A DNA stretch of 64,000 nt from Paraliobacillus salinarum (GCF_014083865.1 NZ_JACEFA010000006.1:1-64000); one strand, 5' to 3'. Positions 24,651 through 34,346 are shown, numbered from the stretch's first letter. Program-made: numbers and translations. The notes: generated by a model not told the origin, from the sequence alone.

Positions 24651-25471
24651 ATGAACGCACAGCACTTGCTTGTAAAGAAATGATAAAAAAAGGATCATCA
24701 ACTTTTTATCATGCATTCAATATTCTACCTAAACAGCAGCGAGAAGCAGTGTATGTGATTTATGCATTTTGTCGGATGATTGATGATGCAGTAGATGACC
24801 CAGATCACTCTCTGTATACATTAGAGGAACTAGAAGCGAATTTTACGAACTTGAACCAAGCAGAAGGTCATTTTATCTGGCCTGCTTTACGTTGGGTAAT
24901 GGACACTTTTAATCTATCAAAAGAACCATATTATATTCAAATGAGTGGTCAACAATTAGATTATTTTAAAACAACATACGATACGATGGAAGAATTAGAG
25001 GATTATTGTTATCGTGTTGCTGGCTCTGTAGGTGAAATGTTAATCCCTGTGTTACATGGTTCCCCTAATGAACATTTAGTTGATAGTGGTATTGCGCTCG
25101 GCAAAGGGATGCAAATTGTCAATATTATTAGAGATATTGGAGCGGATCAGCGATTAGGGAGAAGGTATGTACCATTAGAAATTATGGAAAAGTATGCGTA
25201 CTCAATTGATGACTGGGAAAATCAAAGGGTCAATCAATCACTACGATCTGTAATTAAAGAATTAACGACACAAGCAGATCAATGGTTTACAGATGGCCTT
25301 AGATACATCGACCAATATCCAGCAAAAAGTGCTTTATCGATGAAGCTTGCAGCAGGGTATTATAGAGAAATTATAGAAGTAGTGAAAGAAAATGATTATC
25401 AAGTTTTTACAAAGCGAGCGATTGTGACAAATACAAGAAAAAGTAAGCTGTTATTGCAGCTAACACGTTAA
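24644..25471 (+). CDS. crtM: 4,4'-diapophytoene synthase (squalene/phytoene synthase family)
   Basis: The 275-residue prenyl synthase condenses two farnesyl diphosphates (C15) to the C30 carotenoid precursor. Both Asp-rich motifs are present: YAFCRMIDDAVDD (about 42-54) and NIIRDIGADQRLGRRYVP (about 158-175), which bind magnesium and diphosphate. Placement among CrtN-like enzymes, with no C40-specific gene such as crtE or crtY, supports a C30 rather than C40 product. The start overlaps the upstream gene by 7 bases after a GGGGAAAC-type site. Confidence 0.9.
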   Translation: MLDERTALACKEMIKKGSSTFYHAFNILPKQQREAVYVIYAFCRMIDDAVDDPDHSLYTLEELEANFTNLNQAEGHFIWPALRWVMDTFNLSKEPYYIQMSGQQLDYFKTTYDTMEELEDYCYRVAGSVGEMLIPVLHGSPNEHLVDSGIALGKGMQIVNIIRDIGADQRLGRRYVPLEIMEKYAYSIDDWENQRVNQSLRSVIKELTTQADQWFTDGLRYIDQYPAKSALSMKLAAGYYREIIEVVKENDYQVFTKRAIVTNTRKSKLLLQLTR

Positions 25472-25484
25472 TGAGAGGTTATTT

Positions 25485-26228
25485 ATGGAACTGCAAAAGA
25501 ACCATCTCATTTTATTTCCTATTTTTGTTTTTTGGCTTGTAGTAGGGTTTATCCTACAAGTTTTCTGGGAAGTTCCTGATTTTTTAGCATTTTCTAAACC
25601 ATTATTTCTCGTATTTTATGCTTTTGCTTTAGTCGAGTTAACAATGAAACAAGTCAAACCTGTCAGTCGTTATTTTTTTGCACTTATAATCGTTTGTTTA
25701 GTAACTTTTTTTATTGAAGCATGGAGTGTGGCAACAGGATTTCCATTTGGAACCTATCATTATTCCGCGATACTCGGCCCGAAGTTCTTTGGAGTTCCGA
25801 TAACGATTGCGCTTGCATGGGTTGGCGTATTACTAAATAGCTTGTATGTTGCTACACAAAGAAATAAACACCTTCGTGCGATAGAGACAGGTATATGGAT
25901 TGTTGTCATTGATCTTATTTTAGATCCTGTTGCTGAAGCTTCTTTATTTTGGGAGTGGGGAGGTAGCGGATCAGGCGGATATTTTGGTATACCTTTAAGT
26001 AATTTTATTAGTTGGTATATTATTGGTGCTGCTTTGTCTTATTTGTTCCCTCTTTATTCAAAACAAAAACGTACACATCGAAAAGTCATCTTTGTTTTTC
26101 AAGGGATGCTATTTATGTTTGGGATGATTGGTGTTCGTTTAGGACTAATTATGATTGGAATACTGAGCATCTTGTTTATTTTATTAATAGAAGGTAGGTA
26201 TCAATATGATTACCGCAAACAAAAATAA
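25485..26228 (+). CDS. CruF-like carotenoid biosynthesis membrane protein (DUF422)
   Basis: The 247-residue protein is mostly hydrophobic with about seven membrane helices. The segment EAWSVATGFPFGTYHYSAILGPKFFGVPITIALAW (about 80-115) is characteristic of the CruF/DUF422 family. CruF proteins add water across the terminal double bond of acyclic carotenoids. In C30 pathways of pigmented Bacillus a CruF-type hydratase has been proposed to supply the hydroxyl group that is later glycosylated, and the glycosyltransferase and acyltransferase encoded next fit this. The 3' end overlaps the next gene by 23 bases. Confidence 0.8.
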   Translation: MELQKNHLILFPIFVFWLVVGFILQVFWEVPDFLAFSKPLFLVFYAFALVELTMKQVKPVSRYFFALIIVCLVTFFIEAWSVATGFPFGTYHYSAILGPKFFGVPITIALAWVGVLLNSLYVATQRNKHLRAIETGIWIVVIDLILDPVAEASLFWEWGGSGSGGYFGIPLSNFISWYIIGAALSYLFPLYSKQKRTHRKVIFVFQGMLFMFGMIGVRLGLIMIGILSILFILLIEGRYQYDYRKQK

Positions 26229-26940
26229 GCAATTTGAGAAGCTATTCTATACTTACTTGCAACGTTATCTGTTGAAAAAGAATCTCCATACGATTTACCT
26301 TGAAGGTGAAATAAGCGTAGATTCCAATACACCAGTTATTTTTATTGCTAATCATAGCTCCTGGTGGGATGGTTTATTGTTATTTTATTTAACTAGCAAA
26401 AATCAAGACAGCAATTTTTATATTATGATGGACGAAGAAGGGTTGGAAAAATACCCTTTTTTTCGTAAGCTTGGCGCCTATTCGATTAATCGGTCTCGCC
26501 CAAAGGATATATTAAAAGCACTTCAGTATAGTGAGCAATTAATGCGTGACCAAAAGTCAGTCTGGATGTTTCCACAAGGGAAAATTGAGCATCAAGCTGT
26601 TCGACCGATACAATTTCAATCAGGTATTGGCTATTTACTCCAACGCTTTGATCATGTAATAGTCAAGCCAGTAAGTTTACATTATTATTTCACTGAAGTT
26701 CAAAAGCCGATTGTGAGTATCCGATTTGGTGAGCCGTGTCATATAGAAGGAACGTCACAATCTAGATCCTATTGGACAAGTTATGTTGAGCAAATTTTAG
26801 AAAATCAAGTCCGTGCACATGAGCATGATGTCATTCATGCTAAGTTGGAGGATGCGGTCCAAGCAATGCCTTTAAGTAAGTCAACTAGTGATCATTTTGA
26901 TGCCTTTAAAAAAGGAGTTAAAAAGTGGATGCCATTTTGA
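26206..26940 (+). CDS. PlsC-type acyltransferase of the carotenoid operon
   Basis: The 244-residue protein has the acyltransferase motifs NHSSWWDGLLLF (HX4D type, about 43-54), a MFPQGKIEHQ segment (about 123-132) and nearby conserved positions of the PlsC family. Within a carotenoid operon it probably adds a fatty acyl chain to the carotenoid sugar, the job proposed for CrtO-like or other acyltransferases in staphyloxanthin and similar glycolipid carotenoids. A phospholipid role is the alternative. It overlaps the upstream and downstream genes by 23 and 16 bases. Confidence 0.78.
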   Translation: MITANKNKQFEKLFYTYLQRYLLKKNLHTIYLEGEISVDSNTPVIFIANHSSWWDGLLLFYLTSKNQDSNFYIMMDEEGLEKYPFFRKLGAYSINRSRPKDILKALQYSEQLMRDQKSVWMFPQGKIEHQAVRPIQFQSGIGYLLQRFDHVIVKPVSLHYYFTEVQKPIVSIRFGEPCHIEGTSQSRSYWTSYVEQILENQVRAHEHDVIHAKLEDAVQAMPLSKSTSDHFDAFKKGVKKWMPF

Positions 26941-28034
26941 TTGTCATATTAACCATAGTAGTCATTCAATTTGTGTTTGTTTGTTGGAATGTAACTATGT
27001 TTGTTAGACCTTTAGAACGAATAAAGCAAGCACCAACAAAGAATAGACTGTCTGTTTTAATCCCTGCAAGAAATGAAGAAGCAAATATTGAGGCATGCTT
27101 GACTTCTGTTTTATCACAAACACAAGCACCGTATGAGGTAATCGTTCTGAATGATCATTCTACTGATAATACAGCCCAGATGGTAGAAGCGTTAGCAGTA
27201 AAACACAAAGAGATCCGTTTGTTAGAAGGGGATACGCTACCAAGTGGTTGGATGGGTAAATCCTTTGCGTGCCAACAATTAGCTGACCATGCTGAAGGCG
27301 ATTGGTTTTTGTTTTTGGACGCCGATGCACGTTTGGAGCCTCAGGCAGTTGAAAGTTTACTACCTTTTCTAGAAGAGCAAGGGGAAGGGATTGTTTCCGG
27401 TTTTCCTCGTCAACTGACACGTACTTGGATGGAAAAGCTTGTTGTTCCGATGATGCTATTTGTTGTTTTGATTCATCTTCCGGTTTATTTGGTTCGAAAA
27501 AGCAAGAGACCCATGTTCGCTGCGGCCCATGGTGCTTTTATTGCTGTTAACAAAAAGAGCTATTATAGGATTGGTGGGCATGCTTCTATTCGTGAGAGCT
27601 TGCTCGATGATATGCAGTTAATGAAGCGTATGAAGCAGTTCCATTTCTCAGCTAGTTTGATAAAAGTTGATCAACTAGTATCTATGCGAATGTATAACAA
27701 TTGGAAACAAGTGTGGTTAGGATATCAAAAAAATATTTTTGAGGGATTGGCTCGTAATTCCTTACTATTTATATTCGTAATGAGTTATTATAGCTTCTTG
27801 TATATCTTGCCTTTAGTGCTTTTTTTTATGGGAGCAAATTTATGGTACGTTTTACTTTGGTATAGTATGGTTGTTTTAACAAAAGCGATTATTGATAAGG
27901 TCAATGGTGTGTCATTAATATATAGCTTGTTTCTCCCGTTAAGTGTATTAATTGTAATGATGATTAGTATAGATTCGTATATTCGAAGCTTCCGAAAAGT
28001 TGGTTATCAGTGGAAAGGGAGAAGGTATTTATGA
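26925..28034 (+). CDS. Family 2 glycosyltransferase (CrtQ-like)
   Basis: The 369-residue membrane glycosyltransferase has a hydrophobic N-terminal anchor, the nucleotide-sugar region SVLIPARNEEANIEACL (about 41-57), FLFLDADARLEP (DxD, about 128-139), a DDMQLMKRMKQF segment and C-terminal membrane helices. It probably links a sugar to a hydroxyl or carboxyl group of the C30 carotenoid, as CrtQ does. The start is GTG with AAGGAG 7 bases upstream, inside the acyltransferase gene. Its TGA overlaps the ATG of the next gene (ATGA). Confidence 0.82.
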   Translation: MDAILIVILTIVVIQFVFVCWNVTMFVRPLERIKQAPTKNRLSVLIPARNEEANIEACLTSVLSQTQAPYEVIVLNDHSTDNTAQMVEALAVKHKEIRLLEGDTLPSGWMGKSFACQQLADHAEGDWFLFLDADARLEPQAVESLLPFLEEQGEGIVSGFPRQLTRTWMEKLVVPMMLFVVLIHLPVYLVRKSKRPMFAAAHGAFIAVNKKSYYRIGGHASIRESLLDDMQLMKRMKQFHFSASLIKVDQLVSMRMYNNWKQVWLGYQKNIFEGLARNSLLFIFVMSYYSFLYILPLVLFFMGANLWYVLLWYSMVVLTKAIIDKVNGVSLIYSLFLPLSVLIVMMISIDSYIRSFRKVGYQWKGRRYL

Positions 28035-29497
28035 AAAAGGTTATTGTTGTTGGTGCTGGTTTAGGTGGATTAAGTTGTGCTGTTCGTTTGGCTTATCATG
28101 GATTTTCCGTTACAGTAGTGGAGAAGCAAGCTACCCTCGGTGGAAAGCTGCAACAAGTAGATACAGGAGAATATCAGTTTGATTTAGGACCAAGTACAAT
28201 AACGATGAAGCATGTTTTCTCAAATGTCTTTTCAGATTGTAATCGCAAATTAGAGGATTATGTTTCGTTTTATTCTATAGAGTCAGGGACAAGAAATTTT
28301 TTCTCTGATGGTCATGTAGTCGACTTTAATACCGATATAGAGCATGTACAGTCACAAATTGCAGCGTACAGTTCAGATGACGCGTTACAATATCCAAAAT
28401 TTCTTGCCGCATCGAGTAGGTTTTATCATATAGCGGAACAGCGTTTTTTTAATCAGTTATTATACGCAACCAAAGCAAAGTTTTCACCAAAATTAATAAA
28501 GGATTTTCTTAAAATAAAACCACTGACATCCTTGGAGCGGTGGCACAATAGCTTTTTTAAGCATCCGAATACACTAGCAATGTTCGGTCGTTATGCCACT
28601 TATGTAGGGTCATCTCCATACCAAGCACCAGCAATTTTTAGTATGATGGCTCATGTTGAAGGAAGACAAGGTATTTATGGTATTCGTGGTGGAACGTATG
28701 CCCTAGTTAAAGGATTAGAAAAGTTAGCATTAGAATTAGGTGTGACAATACATACTAATACAGAGGTCAAGCAGTTGTTAATCAAAAATGGCCGTGCAGT
28801 TGGAGTAGAGACAGACAATACAACATTATTCGCTGATGAAATAGTGTCTAATATTGATGCGCTCACAGTAAAAGAAAAGTTCATAGGGACGGCTTCTGAT
28901 TTGCATAAATTGGAAAAGAGAGAACCCTCTTTATCAGGCTTTGTACTTTTATTAGGGGTAGATGAACAATTTGAAGCTTTAAGGCATCATAATGTTTTCT
29001 TTCCGACCAATTACGCAGATGAGTTTGATGCTATTTTCAAGAAGAAATCTGTGCCGCAAGAGCCAACAATTTATATATGCAATTCAAGTGAGAGTGATGA
29101 AGCACGTGCAAAACAAGGAGCAAGTAATTTATTCGTTTTAATTAATGCTCCGTATTTGACGGACAATTTTTCTTGGACAACACAAACAACGTCAGGAATT
29201 ATAAATCGTGTCCTAAAGCAATTAAACCAATTTGGTATCGATATAAATGAAGATAAGATAGAATATGAAGAACAGATGACACCACTTGATATCGCGAATC
29301 GAACTGAAGCATATAAAGGAACGATTTACGGTATGTCATCAAATAACTTTAAACAAGCCTTTTTCCGAATGCCTAACAAAGATAAGCAAATAGACCAGTT
29401 GTATTATGTTGGTGGCTCTACCCATCCTGGAGGTGGAACCCCGATGGTCACATTGTCAGGAACGCTTGTCGCGAATGAGATTATAGATAAATATTAG
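28031..29497 (+). CDS. CrtP-like carotenoid terminal oxidase, third of three
   Basis: The 488-residue flavoenzyme starts MKKVIVVGAGLGGLSCAVRL and shows GGKLQQVDTGEYQFDLGPS near 37, MFGRYATYVGSSPYQAPAIF near 185, and VGGSTHPGGGTPMVTLSG near the C-terminus. The YVGSS and GGTPMVTLSG segments match staphylococcal CrtP (diaponeurosporene oxidase) better than CrtN, so it is my candidate for the enzyme that oxidises a terminal methyl group. The start at 28031 was chosen for the ATGA overlap and GGGAGAAGG site; an upstream ATG at 28010 lies inside the previous gene without a site. Confidence 0.8.
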   Translation: MKKVIVVGAGLGGLSCAVRLAYHGFSVTVVEKQATLGGKLQQVDTGEYQFDLGPSTITMKHVFSNVFSDCNRKLEDYVSFYSIESGTRNFFSDGHVVDFNTDIEHVQSQIAAYSSDDALQYPKFLAASSRFYHIAEQRFFNQLLYATKAKFSPKLIKDFLKIKPLTSLERWHNSFFKHPNTLAMFGRYATYVGSSPYQAPAIFSMMAHVEGRQGIYGIRGGTYALVKGLEKLALELGVTIHTNTEVKQLLIKNGRAVGVETDNTTLFADEIVSNIDALTVKEKFIGTASDLHKLEKREPSLSGFVLLLGVDEQFEALRHHNVFFPTNYADEFDAIFKKKSVPQEPTIYICNSSESDEARAKQGASNLFVLINAPYLTDNFSWTTQTTSGIINRVLKQLNQFGIDINEDKIEYEEQMTPLDIANRTEAYKGTIYGMSSNNFKQAFFRMPNKDKQIDQLYYVGGSTHPGGGTPMVTLSGTLVANEIIDKY

Positions 29498-29514
29498 ATA
29501 AAGGGGACTTCCAT

Positions 29515-30543
29515 ATGTCAGATTCTATTAACAAACGAAAAGCAGAACACATTGAGTTGTGTTTAACAGATCAAGTAACTGGAAAGGCAATTACAACTGG
29601 TATGGAATCGGTACGCTTTGTTCATAATGCACTACCAGAAATCGATTTTAATGATGTGTCATTAAGTCAGTCATTTCTCGGCTTTGAGCGAAAAACGCCT
29701 TTTCTAATTAGTTCAATGACTGGTGGGGCAGAGCTAGCAGAAACAATTAATAAAAATCTAGCTATCGCTGCAGAAGAGAGAGGATGGACGTTTGCATTAG
29801 GTTCAACTCGTGCCTTAGTAGAAAATAAAGAATATCGACCATCCTTTCAAATAAGAGAATACGCTCCAACGGTTCCGATCATTGCTAATTTAGGGGCAGT
29901 GCAATTAAATTATGGTTTTGGCGTAGATAAGTGTCAACAGATTAAAGAAATTACCGATGCAGATGTATTGGTATTACACTTAAACGCAATTCAAGAAGTG
30001 ATTCAAACGGGTGGAGATACAAATTTTTCTAACCTTTTAGGAAAAATAGAGACACTTGTGAAAAAGTTAGATATTCCTGTTGGGATTAAAGAAGTTGGCT
30101 GGGGCATTGACGGAACTGTAGCCAACCAATTACGTGATGTAGGTGTCTCTTTCATTGACGTAGCAGGAGCTGGTGGTACCTCTTGGAGCCAAGTAGAGAA
30201 ATTGCGTTCTCAAGACAAGATAAAAAAAGAAGCAGCGGAAGCGTTTGTTGATTGGGGTATTCCTACTGTAGAAAGTATTGTCTCAGTACGTGATCATGTT
30301 TCCGATATACCGATAATCGCAAGTGGTGGGATGAAGACAGGGTTAGATGCGGCAAAAGCGATTGCTATCGGAGCAGACATGGTTGGTTTTGCGCGGTCTA
30401 TTTTACGCGAATCAACAGAGTCAGTTGATAAGCTGTTGGATTTAATGGAAACAAGAGAATTAGAATTACAAATGGCTATGTTTGCTTTGGGGGTTCGGGA
30501 TATAAATGAACTGAAACAAACGAATCGAGTCATTATTTCTTAG
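29515..30543 (+). CDS. fni: Isopentenyl-diphosphate delta-isomerase, type 2
   Basis: The 342-residue FMN-dependent enzyme interconverts isopentenyl and dimethylallyl diphosphate and so feeds the carotenoid pathway. Seen: RKAEHIELCL at the N-terminus, ISSMTGGAELAETIN (about 65), LHLNAIQEVIQTGGDTNF (about 155, where the family has LNxxQExxxxxGDxxF) and DVAGAGGTSW (about 212). It is last in the carotenoid operon, 17 bases after the CrtP-like gene with AAGGGGA before its ATG, and is followed by a terminator. Confidence 0.9.
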   Translation: MSDSINKRKAEHIELCLTDQVTGKAITTGMESVRFVHNALPEIDFNDVSLSQSFLGFERKTPFLISSMTGGAELAETINKNLAIAAEERGWTFALGSTRALVENKEYRPSFQIREYAPTVPIIANLGAVQLNYGFGVDKCQQIKEITDADVLVLHLNAIQEVIQTGGDTNFSNLLGKIETLVKKLDIPVGIKEVGWGIDGTVANQLRDVGVSFIDVAGAGGTSWSQVEKLRSQDKIKKEAAEAFVDWGIPTVESIVSVRDHVSDIPIIASGGMKTGLDAAKAIAIGADMVGFARSILRESTESVDKLLDLMETRELELQMAMFALGVRDINELKQTNRVIIS

Positions 30544-30556
30544 AAAATGCATACAG

Positions 30557-30608
30557 AAACACCTCTACTTTGTTGTAATACGCAATAAAAGTTTGAGGTG
30601 TTTTTTTT
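30557..30608 (+). terminator. Terminator of the carotenoid operon
   Basis: CACCTC and GAGGTG, with additional inner pairing (TTT...AAA), form a hairpin followed by eight T residues. Confidence 0.7.
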
Positions 30609-30785
30609 ATTTATAGTTAGTTAAAATGAAATAGGAATGGAGAACAGAGGATGATTCGACATATAAATGACGATTTATTGAACAAATAATATTACTAGAA
30701 AAAATATTTTCAGAAAATAGAAAATATATTGAAAAGATTCGCGTGAACGATTATAGTTAATAGAAAGAGAATTGGAGGGAGAGTT

Positions 30786-32468
30786 ATGTCAAAAGATCTA
30801 AGAATCAAAAGTAATGTGTTTGATGATCCTAAACGCGCACCAAACAGAGCTATGTTACGTGCAGTTGGGGTAACCGATGAAGACTTCAAAAAGCCTATGA
30901 TTGGTGTTGCGAGTACGTGGAGTGAAGTGACGCCTTGTAATATTCATTTACATGAGTTAGCAGAACAAGCGAAAAAAGGTGCCAGTGAAGCAGGAGGAGT
31001 GCCACTGATTTTTAATACCATTACAGTATCAGATGGTATTTCCATGGGAACAGAAGGAATGCGCTACTCTTTACCAAGTCGTGATGTAATTGCCGATTCT
31101 ATTGAAACCGTCGTTGGAGCAGAAAATTTGGATGCTTATGTGGCAATTGGTGGATGTGACAAAAATATTCCTGGCTGTTTAATCTCGATTGCTCGTTCTG
31201 ATGTACCAGCTGTATTTGTTTATGGTGGAACGATCGCACCTGGTTATCGTAACGGTGAAAAGTTAGATATCGTATCTGTATTTGAAGGTGTAGGTAAGCA
31301 TAATAACGGTGATATCTCAGATGAAGAATTGCACGGTATAGAATGTCATGCTTGTCCTGGTGCAGGATCTTGTGGGGGCATGTATACTGCTAACACAATG
31401 GCATCTGCTGTTGAAGCATTAGGTATGAGTTTACCTGGTAGCTCTTCACACCCTGCAGAATCTCCTGATAAATATGAAGATACAAAGTTAGCTGGTGAAG
31501 CGGCTTATAAACTATTAGAACAAGGAATCTATCCAAAGCATATTTTAACAAAAAAAGCATTTGAAAATGCAATTACAGTTGTTATGGCACTGGGTGGGTC
31601 TACAAATGCTGTCTTACATCTATTAGCTATAGCACATGCTGCTGAGGTGGATCTATCTATGGATGACTTTGACCGCATTCAGAAAAAGGTGCCACACCTT
31701 GCAGATTTGAAGCCTAGTGGAAAATATGTAATGGAAGACTTATATAAAGTTGGCGGTGTGCCAGCCGTAATGAAAATGTTATACGAAAACGGTTATTTAC
31801 ACGGAGACTGCTTAACTGTAACAGGTAAAACAATCGCTGAAAATCTAGCAGACGCACCCGATTTAGTTGAAGGACAAAAGATTATTCTACCGTTAGAGAA
31901 ACCATATCGTAAAACTGGACCATTAGTAGTCTTAAAAGGGAATTTAGCACCAAATGGAGCGGTAGCCAAAGTGTCGGGAGTGAAAGTTAAACGTCATACT
32001 GGTCCTGCTCGAGTGTTTGATAACGAAACGAAAGCAACTAATGCTGTAATGAAGAATGAAATTAACGAGGGAGACGTACTCGTTATTCGAAATGTTGGGC
32101 CTAAAGGTGGACCTGGAATGCCTGAGATGTTATCTATTTCAGCAATTTTAGTCGGAAAAGGCCTTGGAGAAAAAGTCGCTTTATTAACAGACGGACGCTT
32201 TTCTGGAGGAACGCACGGATTGGTAGTAGGTCATATTGCCCCAGAAGCACAAGTGGGTGGACCGATTGCATACCTACAAGAAGGGGATATTGTTACGATC
32301 GATTCAGAACTTCAAGAAATTACAATGGATGTATCTGAAGAAGAAATCGAACAAAGAAAGCAAAACTGGAGTGCACCACCATTGTATAGCAAAGGTGTAC
32401 TTGGGAAGTATGCACATAATGTATCTTGTTCCTCAAAGGGTGCAGTAACGGACGACTTTCAAGCTTAA
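30786..32468 (+). CDS. ilvD: Dihydroxy-acid dehydratase
   Basis: The 560-residue iron-sulfur dehydratase makes 2-keto acids for valine, leucine and isoleucine. Seen: [15 protein letters not shown] (about 41-55), cluster-ligand cysteines in [10 protein letters not shown] (about 122-131) and [19 protein letters not shown] (about 190-208), and [16 protein letters not shown] near 468. Length agrees with the family. The rest of the ilv-leu cluster is not nearby, so this gene is detached. The ATG follows GGAGGGAGAG. Confidence 0.93.
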   Translation: MSKDLRIKSNVFDDPKRAPNRAMLRAVGVTDEDFKKPMIGVASTWSEVTPCNIHLHELAEQAKKGASEAGGVPLIFNTITVSDGISMGTEGMRYSLPSRDVIADSIETVVGAENLDAYVAIGGCDKNIPGCLISIARSDVPAVFVYGGTIAPGYRNGEKLDIVSVFEGVGKHNNGDISDEELHGIECHACPGAGSCGGMYTANTMASAVEALGMSLPGSSSHPAESPDKYEDTKLAGEAAYKLLEQGIYPKHILTKKAFENAITVVMALGGSTNAVLHLLAIAHAAEVDLSMDDFDRIQKKVPHLADLKPSGKYVMEDLYKVGGVPAVMKMLYENGYLHGDCLTVTGKTIAENLADAPDLVEGQKIILPLEKPYRKTGPLVVLKGNLAPNGAVAKVSGVKVKRHTGPARVFDNETKATNAVMKNEINEGDVLVIRNVGPKGGPGMPEMLSISAILVGKGLGEKVALLTDGRFSGGTHGLVVGHIAPEAQVGGPIAYLQEGDIVTIDSELQEITMDVSEEEIEQRKQNWSAPPLYSKGVLGKYAHNVSCSSKGAVTDDFQA

Positions 32469-32481
32469 ATAAATGCATAAA

Positions 32482-32517
32482 AAATAGATGTAGTTTAATC
32501 GCTACATCTATTTTTTT
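32482..32517 (+). terminator. Terminator after ilvD
   Basis: AAATAGATGTAG and CTACATCTATTT form a perfect 12-bp stem followed by TTTTTATTT. Confidence 0.9.
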
Positions 32518-32541
32518 ATTTCATATGGTTTGACTATCGAT

Positions 32542-32616
32542 TGACCGAAAACCACTTTATTCGAACAAAGAGATGTCAAATTGGGATGCTAATGACCGAA
32601 AACCCACTTTATTCGA
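32542..32616. repeat. Near-identical 23-bp direct repeat, one copy over a stop codon
   Basis: TGACCGAAAA-CCACTTTATTCGA (32542-32564) recurs as TGACCGAAAA-CCCACTTTATTCGA (32593-32616), differing by one extra C, 51 bp apart. The second copy supplies the stop codon (32609-32611) and the last codons of the FAD oxidoreductase gene on the minus strand. The first copy may mark a duplicated 3' end, or both may be small dispersed repeats. Confidence 0.7.
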
Positions 32617-33721
32617 TTGCTCCAGCAACAGGATAATCATTAGGATCAATCAACATCGATTCTCCTAAAACAAGGCTTGCTAATTGTTGTCCGAGAAATG
32701 GTCCGGTTGTTAAGCCAGATGAACCTAATCCATTCGCTGTAAATAATTGGTCAAACCCAGGGATTTGTCCGATCACAGGTAAAAACCCCGGTGTACTTGG
32801 ACGGAAACCTACCCTTGTTTCAAGCACTGTACTTTGTGCTAATCCCGGTGCAATATCAAGTGATTTATTCAAAATTTCTTGTAAGCCAATTGGTGTCACA
32901 CGCTGATCAAATCCTAGATTGTTTTCATGTGTAGCGCCGGCTATCACTCGCTGATCGTCATAAGCTACTAGATAATGATCACTCGGAGGCATAACAACTG
33001 GCCAATCACTTGTATCCGTGTTAGGTAATTGCATGTGCATAATTTGAGCTTTTTGAGCGTCTACTAAAAAGTTAATCCCGAGTGGTGATAGAAGTTGTTT
33101 ACTCCATACGCCAGCAGTAATGATGATGCGATCTGCGAACATAGGTTGATCATCTATCAACGCATAGACTTGTTGATTTTCTTCTTTTAATGTAGCATTT
33201 CCTCGAATAAAATTTGCTCCGTGTTTTTTTGCAGCTCGTATTAATGCATCACGAAGTTTTCGTCCATCCACCCGAGCGGCTCCACTGACATGAATGGCTC
33301 CAAATTCTTCTGTAAGCGGCGGGAACATTTCTTTTACTTGATCACCAGTTAATTTTGTTAATTCCCCGATTTCTGGTGCGTCTTCTCTTCGTTTCATTGC
33401 GCGTTTTAGCATCGCATCTAGCTTTTCTTCCGAGTCCTTAATGCTAATGGCTCCAACTTGTTTATAGCCTGTATCTGATTCTCCATCTTCAGCCAATTCT
33501 TTCATTAACGTGTGGTAATAGCGAGCCCCTTCTTTAGCTAGTGAATACCATAATTTATTTCTTCGTTGTGATAACCAAGGACAGACAATTCCAGCTGCAG
33601 CATCGGTTGCTTGACCAGCATGTTTTTGATCAATCACCGTTACATCCACACCTTTTTTTGCTAAGTGATATGCTGTTGAGGCACCTAGTATCCCTGACCC
33701 AATAATAAGGTGTTTTTTCAT
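32609..33721 (-). CDS. DadA/ThiO-type FAD-dependent amine or amino-acid oxidase
   Basis: The 370-residue flavoenzyme of the D-amino-acid oxidase family has HLIIGSGILGASTAYHLAKKG (FAD motif, about 4-24), TDAAAGIVCPW near 40, and the C-terminal LETRVGFRPSTPGFLPVIG (about 303-321) and GLGSSGLTTGPFLG segments. Members oxidise glycine, sarcosine or D-amino acids; the substrate here cannot be told. The ATG follows AAAAAGGAG. It is a single gene, convergent with ilvD, and its last codons lie within one copy of a 23-bp direct repeat. Confidence 0.82.
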   Translation of the reverse strand: MKKHLIIGSGILGASTAYHLAKKGVDVTVIDQKHAGQATDAAAGIVCPWLSQRRNKLWYSLAKEGARYYHTLMKELAEDGESDTGYKQVGAISIKDSEEKLDAMLKRAMKRREDAPEIGELTKLTGDQVKEMFPPLTEEFGAIHVSGAARVDGRKLRDALIRAAKKHGANFIRGNATLKEENQQVYALIDDQPMFADRIIITAGVWSKQLLSPLGINFLVDAQKAQIMHMQLPNTDTSDWPVVMPPSDHYLVAYDDQRVIAGATHENNLGFDQRVTPIGLQEILNKSLDIAPGLAQSTVLETRVGFRPSTPGFLPVIGQIPGFDQLFTANGLGSSGLTTGPFLGQQLASLVLGESMLIDPNDYPVAGAIE

Positions 33722-34081
33722 GATTGATAGACTCCTTTTTCTCTATAAGCAAAGTATTTCTATTACACCAATGTATCACAATCAACTACTTGCAATAAAC
33801 AATTATGTGATAATACAAGTTAAAATAAAATTCTCTTATTATTCTGCAAAAATTAATGGCAATTAGCAAGTTTTAAAGTGATCGAATTCCTGTTTTCGTT
33901 TAAACGCTTGTATCGGTAGTTGATTCGCTTTTTGTTAAAATTGAAAAATTGTTTAACTGTAAAAGTTGAGTTATTAAAATGAGCTATTCTATTTATTTGT
34001 AACTTGGTCATAAAAAAAACTGCACCTCCAATTGTTAAATGTATCTAATAAATGGGGTGCGTTAAATCTGTTGTTTGTCTT
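33722..34081. other. Intergenic stretch without a recognised gene
   Basis: The 360 bases between the oxidase start and the thioredoxin-like gene hold the oxidase promoter region, AT-rich sequence without a good open frame, and the degenerate hairpin element at 34018-34063. I see no RNA gene or further operator. Confidence 0.4.
34018..34063 (-). repeat. Hairpin repeat element, degenerate copy
   Basis: AACTGCACCTCCAATTGTTA (34018-34037) is identical to the left arm of the element at 41215. The right arm, TAATAAATGGGGTGCGTT, has several differences, so the stem is weaker here. On the minus strand a run of T residues follows, so it probably terminates the ArsR operon. Confidence 0.7.
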
Positions 34082-34312
34082 TTATTGAAGATGTACCTTT
34101 ATCTCGTCAACTTTTGCAACTTTACCAGCTACTTTTACATCATCATTTACAACTAGGGCAGGAGTACTCATTACACCATACTTTGTGATTTCTTTAAAAT
34201 CAGTTACTTTTTCAATTGAAGCATCTAATCCAAGCTCTTTAATAGCTACTTCAACGTTTTTCTGTAGTTTTTTGCAATTTGCACAACCTGGTCCTAATAC
34301 TTTAATAATCAT
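34082..34312 (-). CDS. Thioredoxin-fold protein with CANC redox motif
   Basis: The 76-residue protein belongs to the small redox-active-disulfide (TM0996/MTH895-like) group: IIKVLGPGCANCKKLQKNV at the N-terminus with the CxxC at residues 10-13, and a cis-Pro segment VMSTPALVVND near 47. The start at 34312 was chosen because AAGGAG lies 9 bases upstream; the ATG at 34321 abuts that site. It is the last gene of an operon with an ArsR regulator and a YraQ-type permease, a pairing common in bacteria. It may reduce a disulfide or carry a metalloid for the permease; unproven. Confidence 0.82.
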   Translation of the reverse strand: MIIKVLGPGCANCKKLQKNVEVAIKELGLDASIEKVTDFKEITKYGVMSTPALVVNDDVKVAGKVAKVDEIKVHLQ

Positions 34313-34346
34313 ATGAAACATCTCCTTAAAATTTTATAATCACCTA

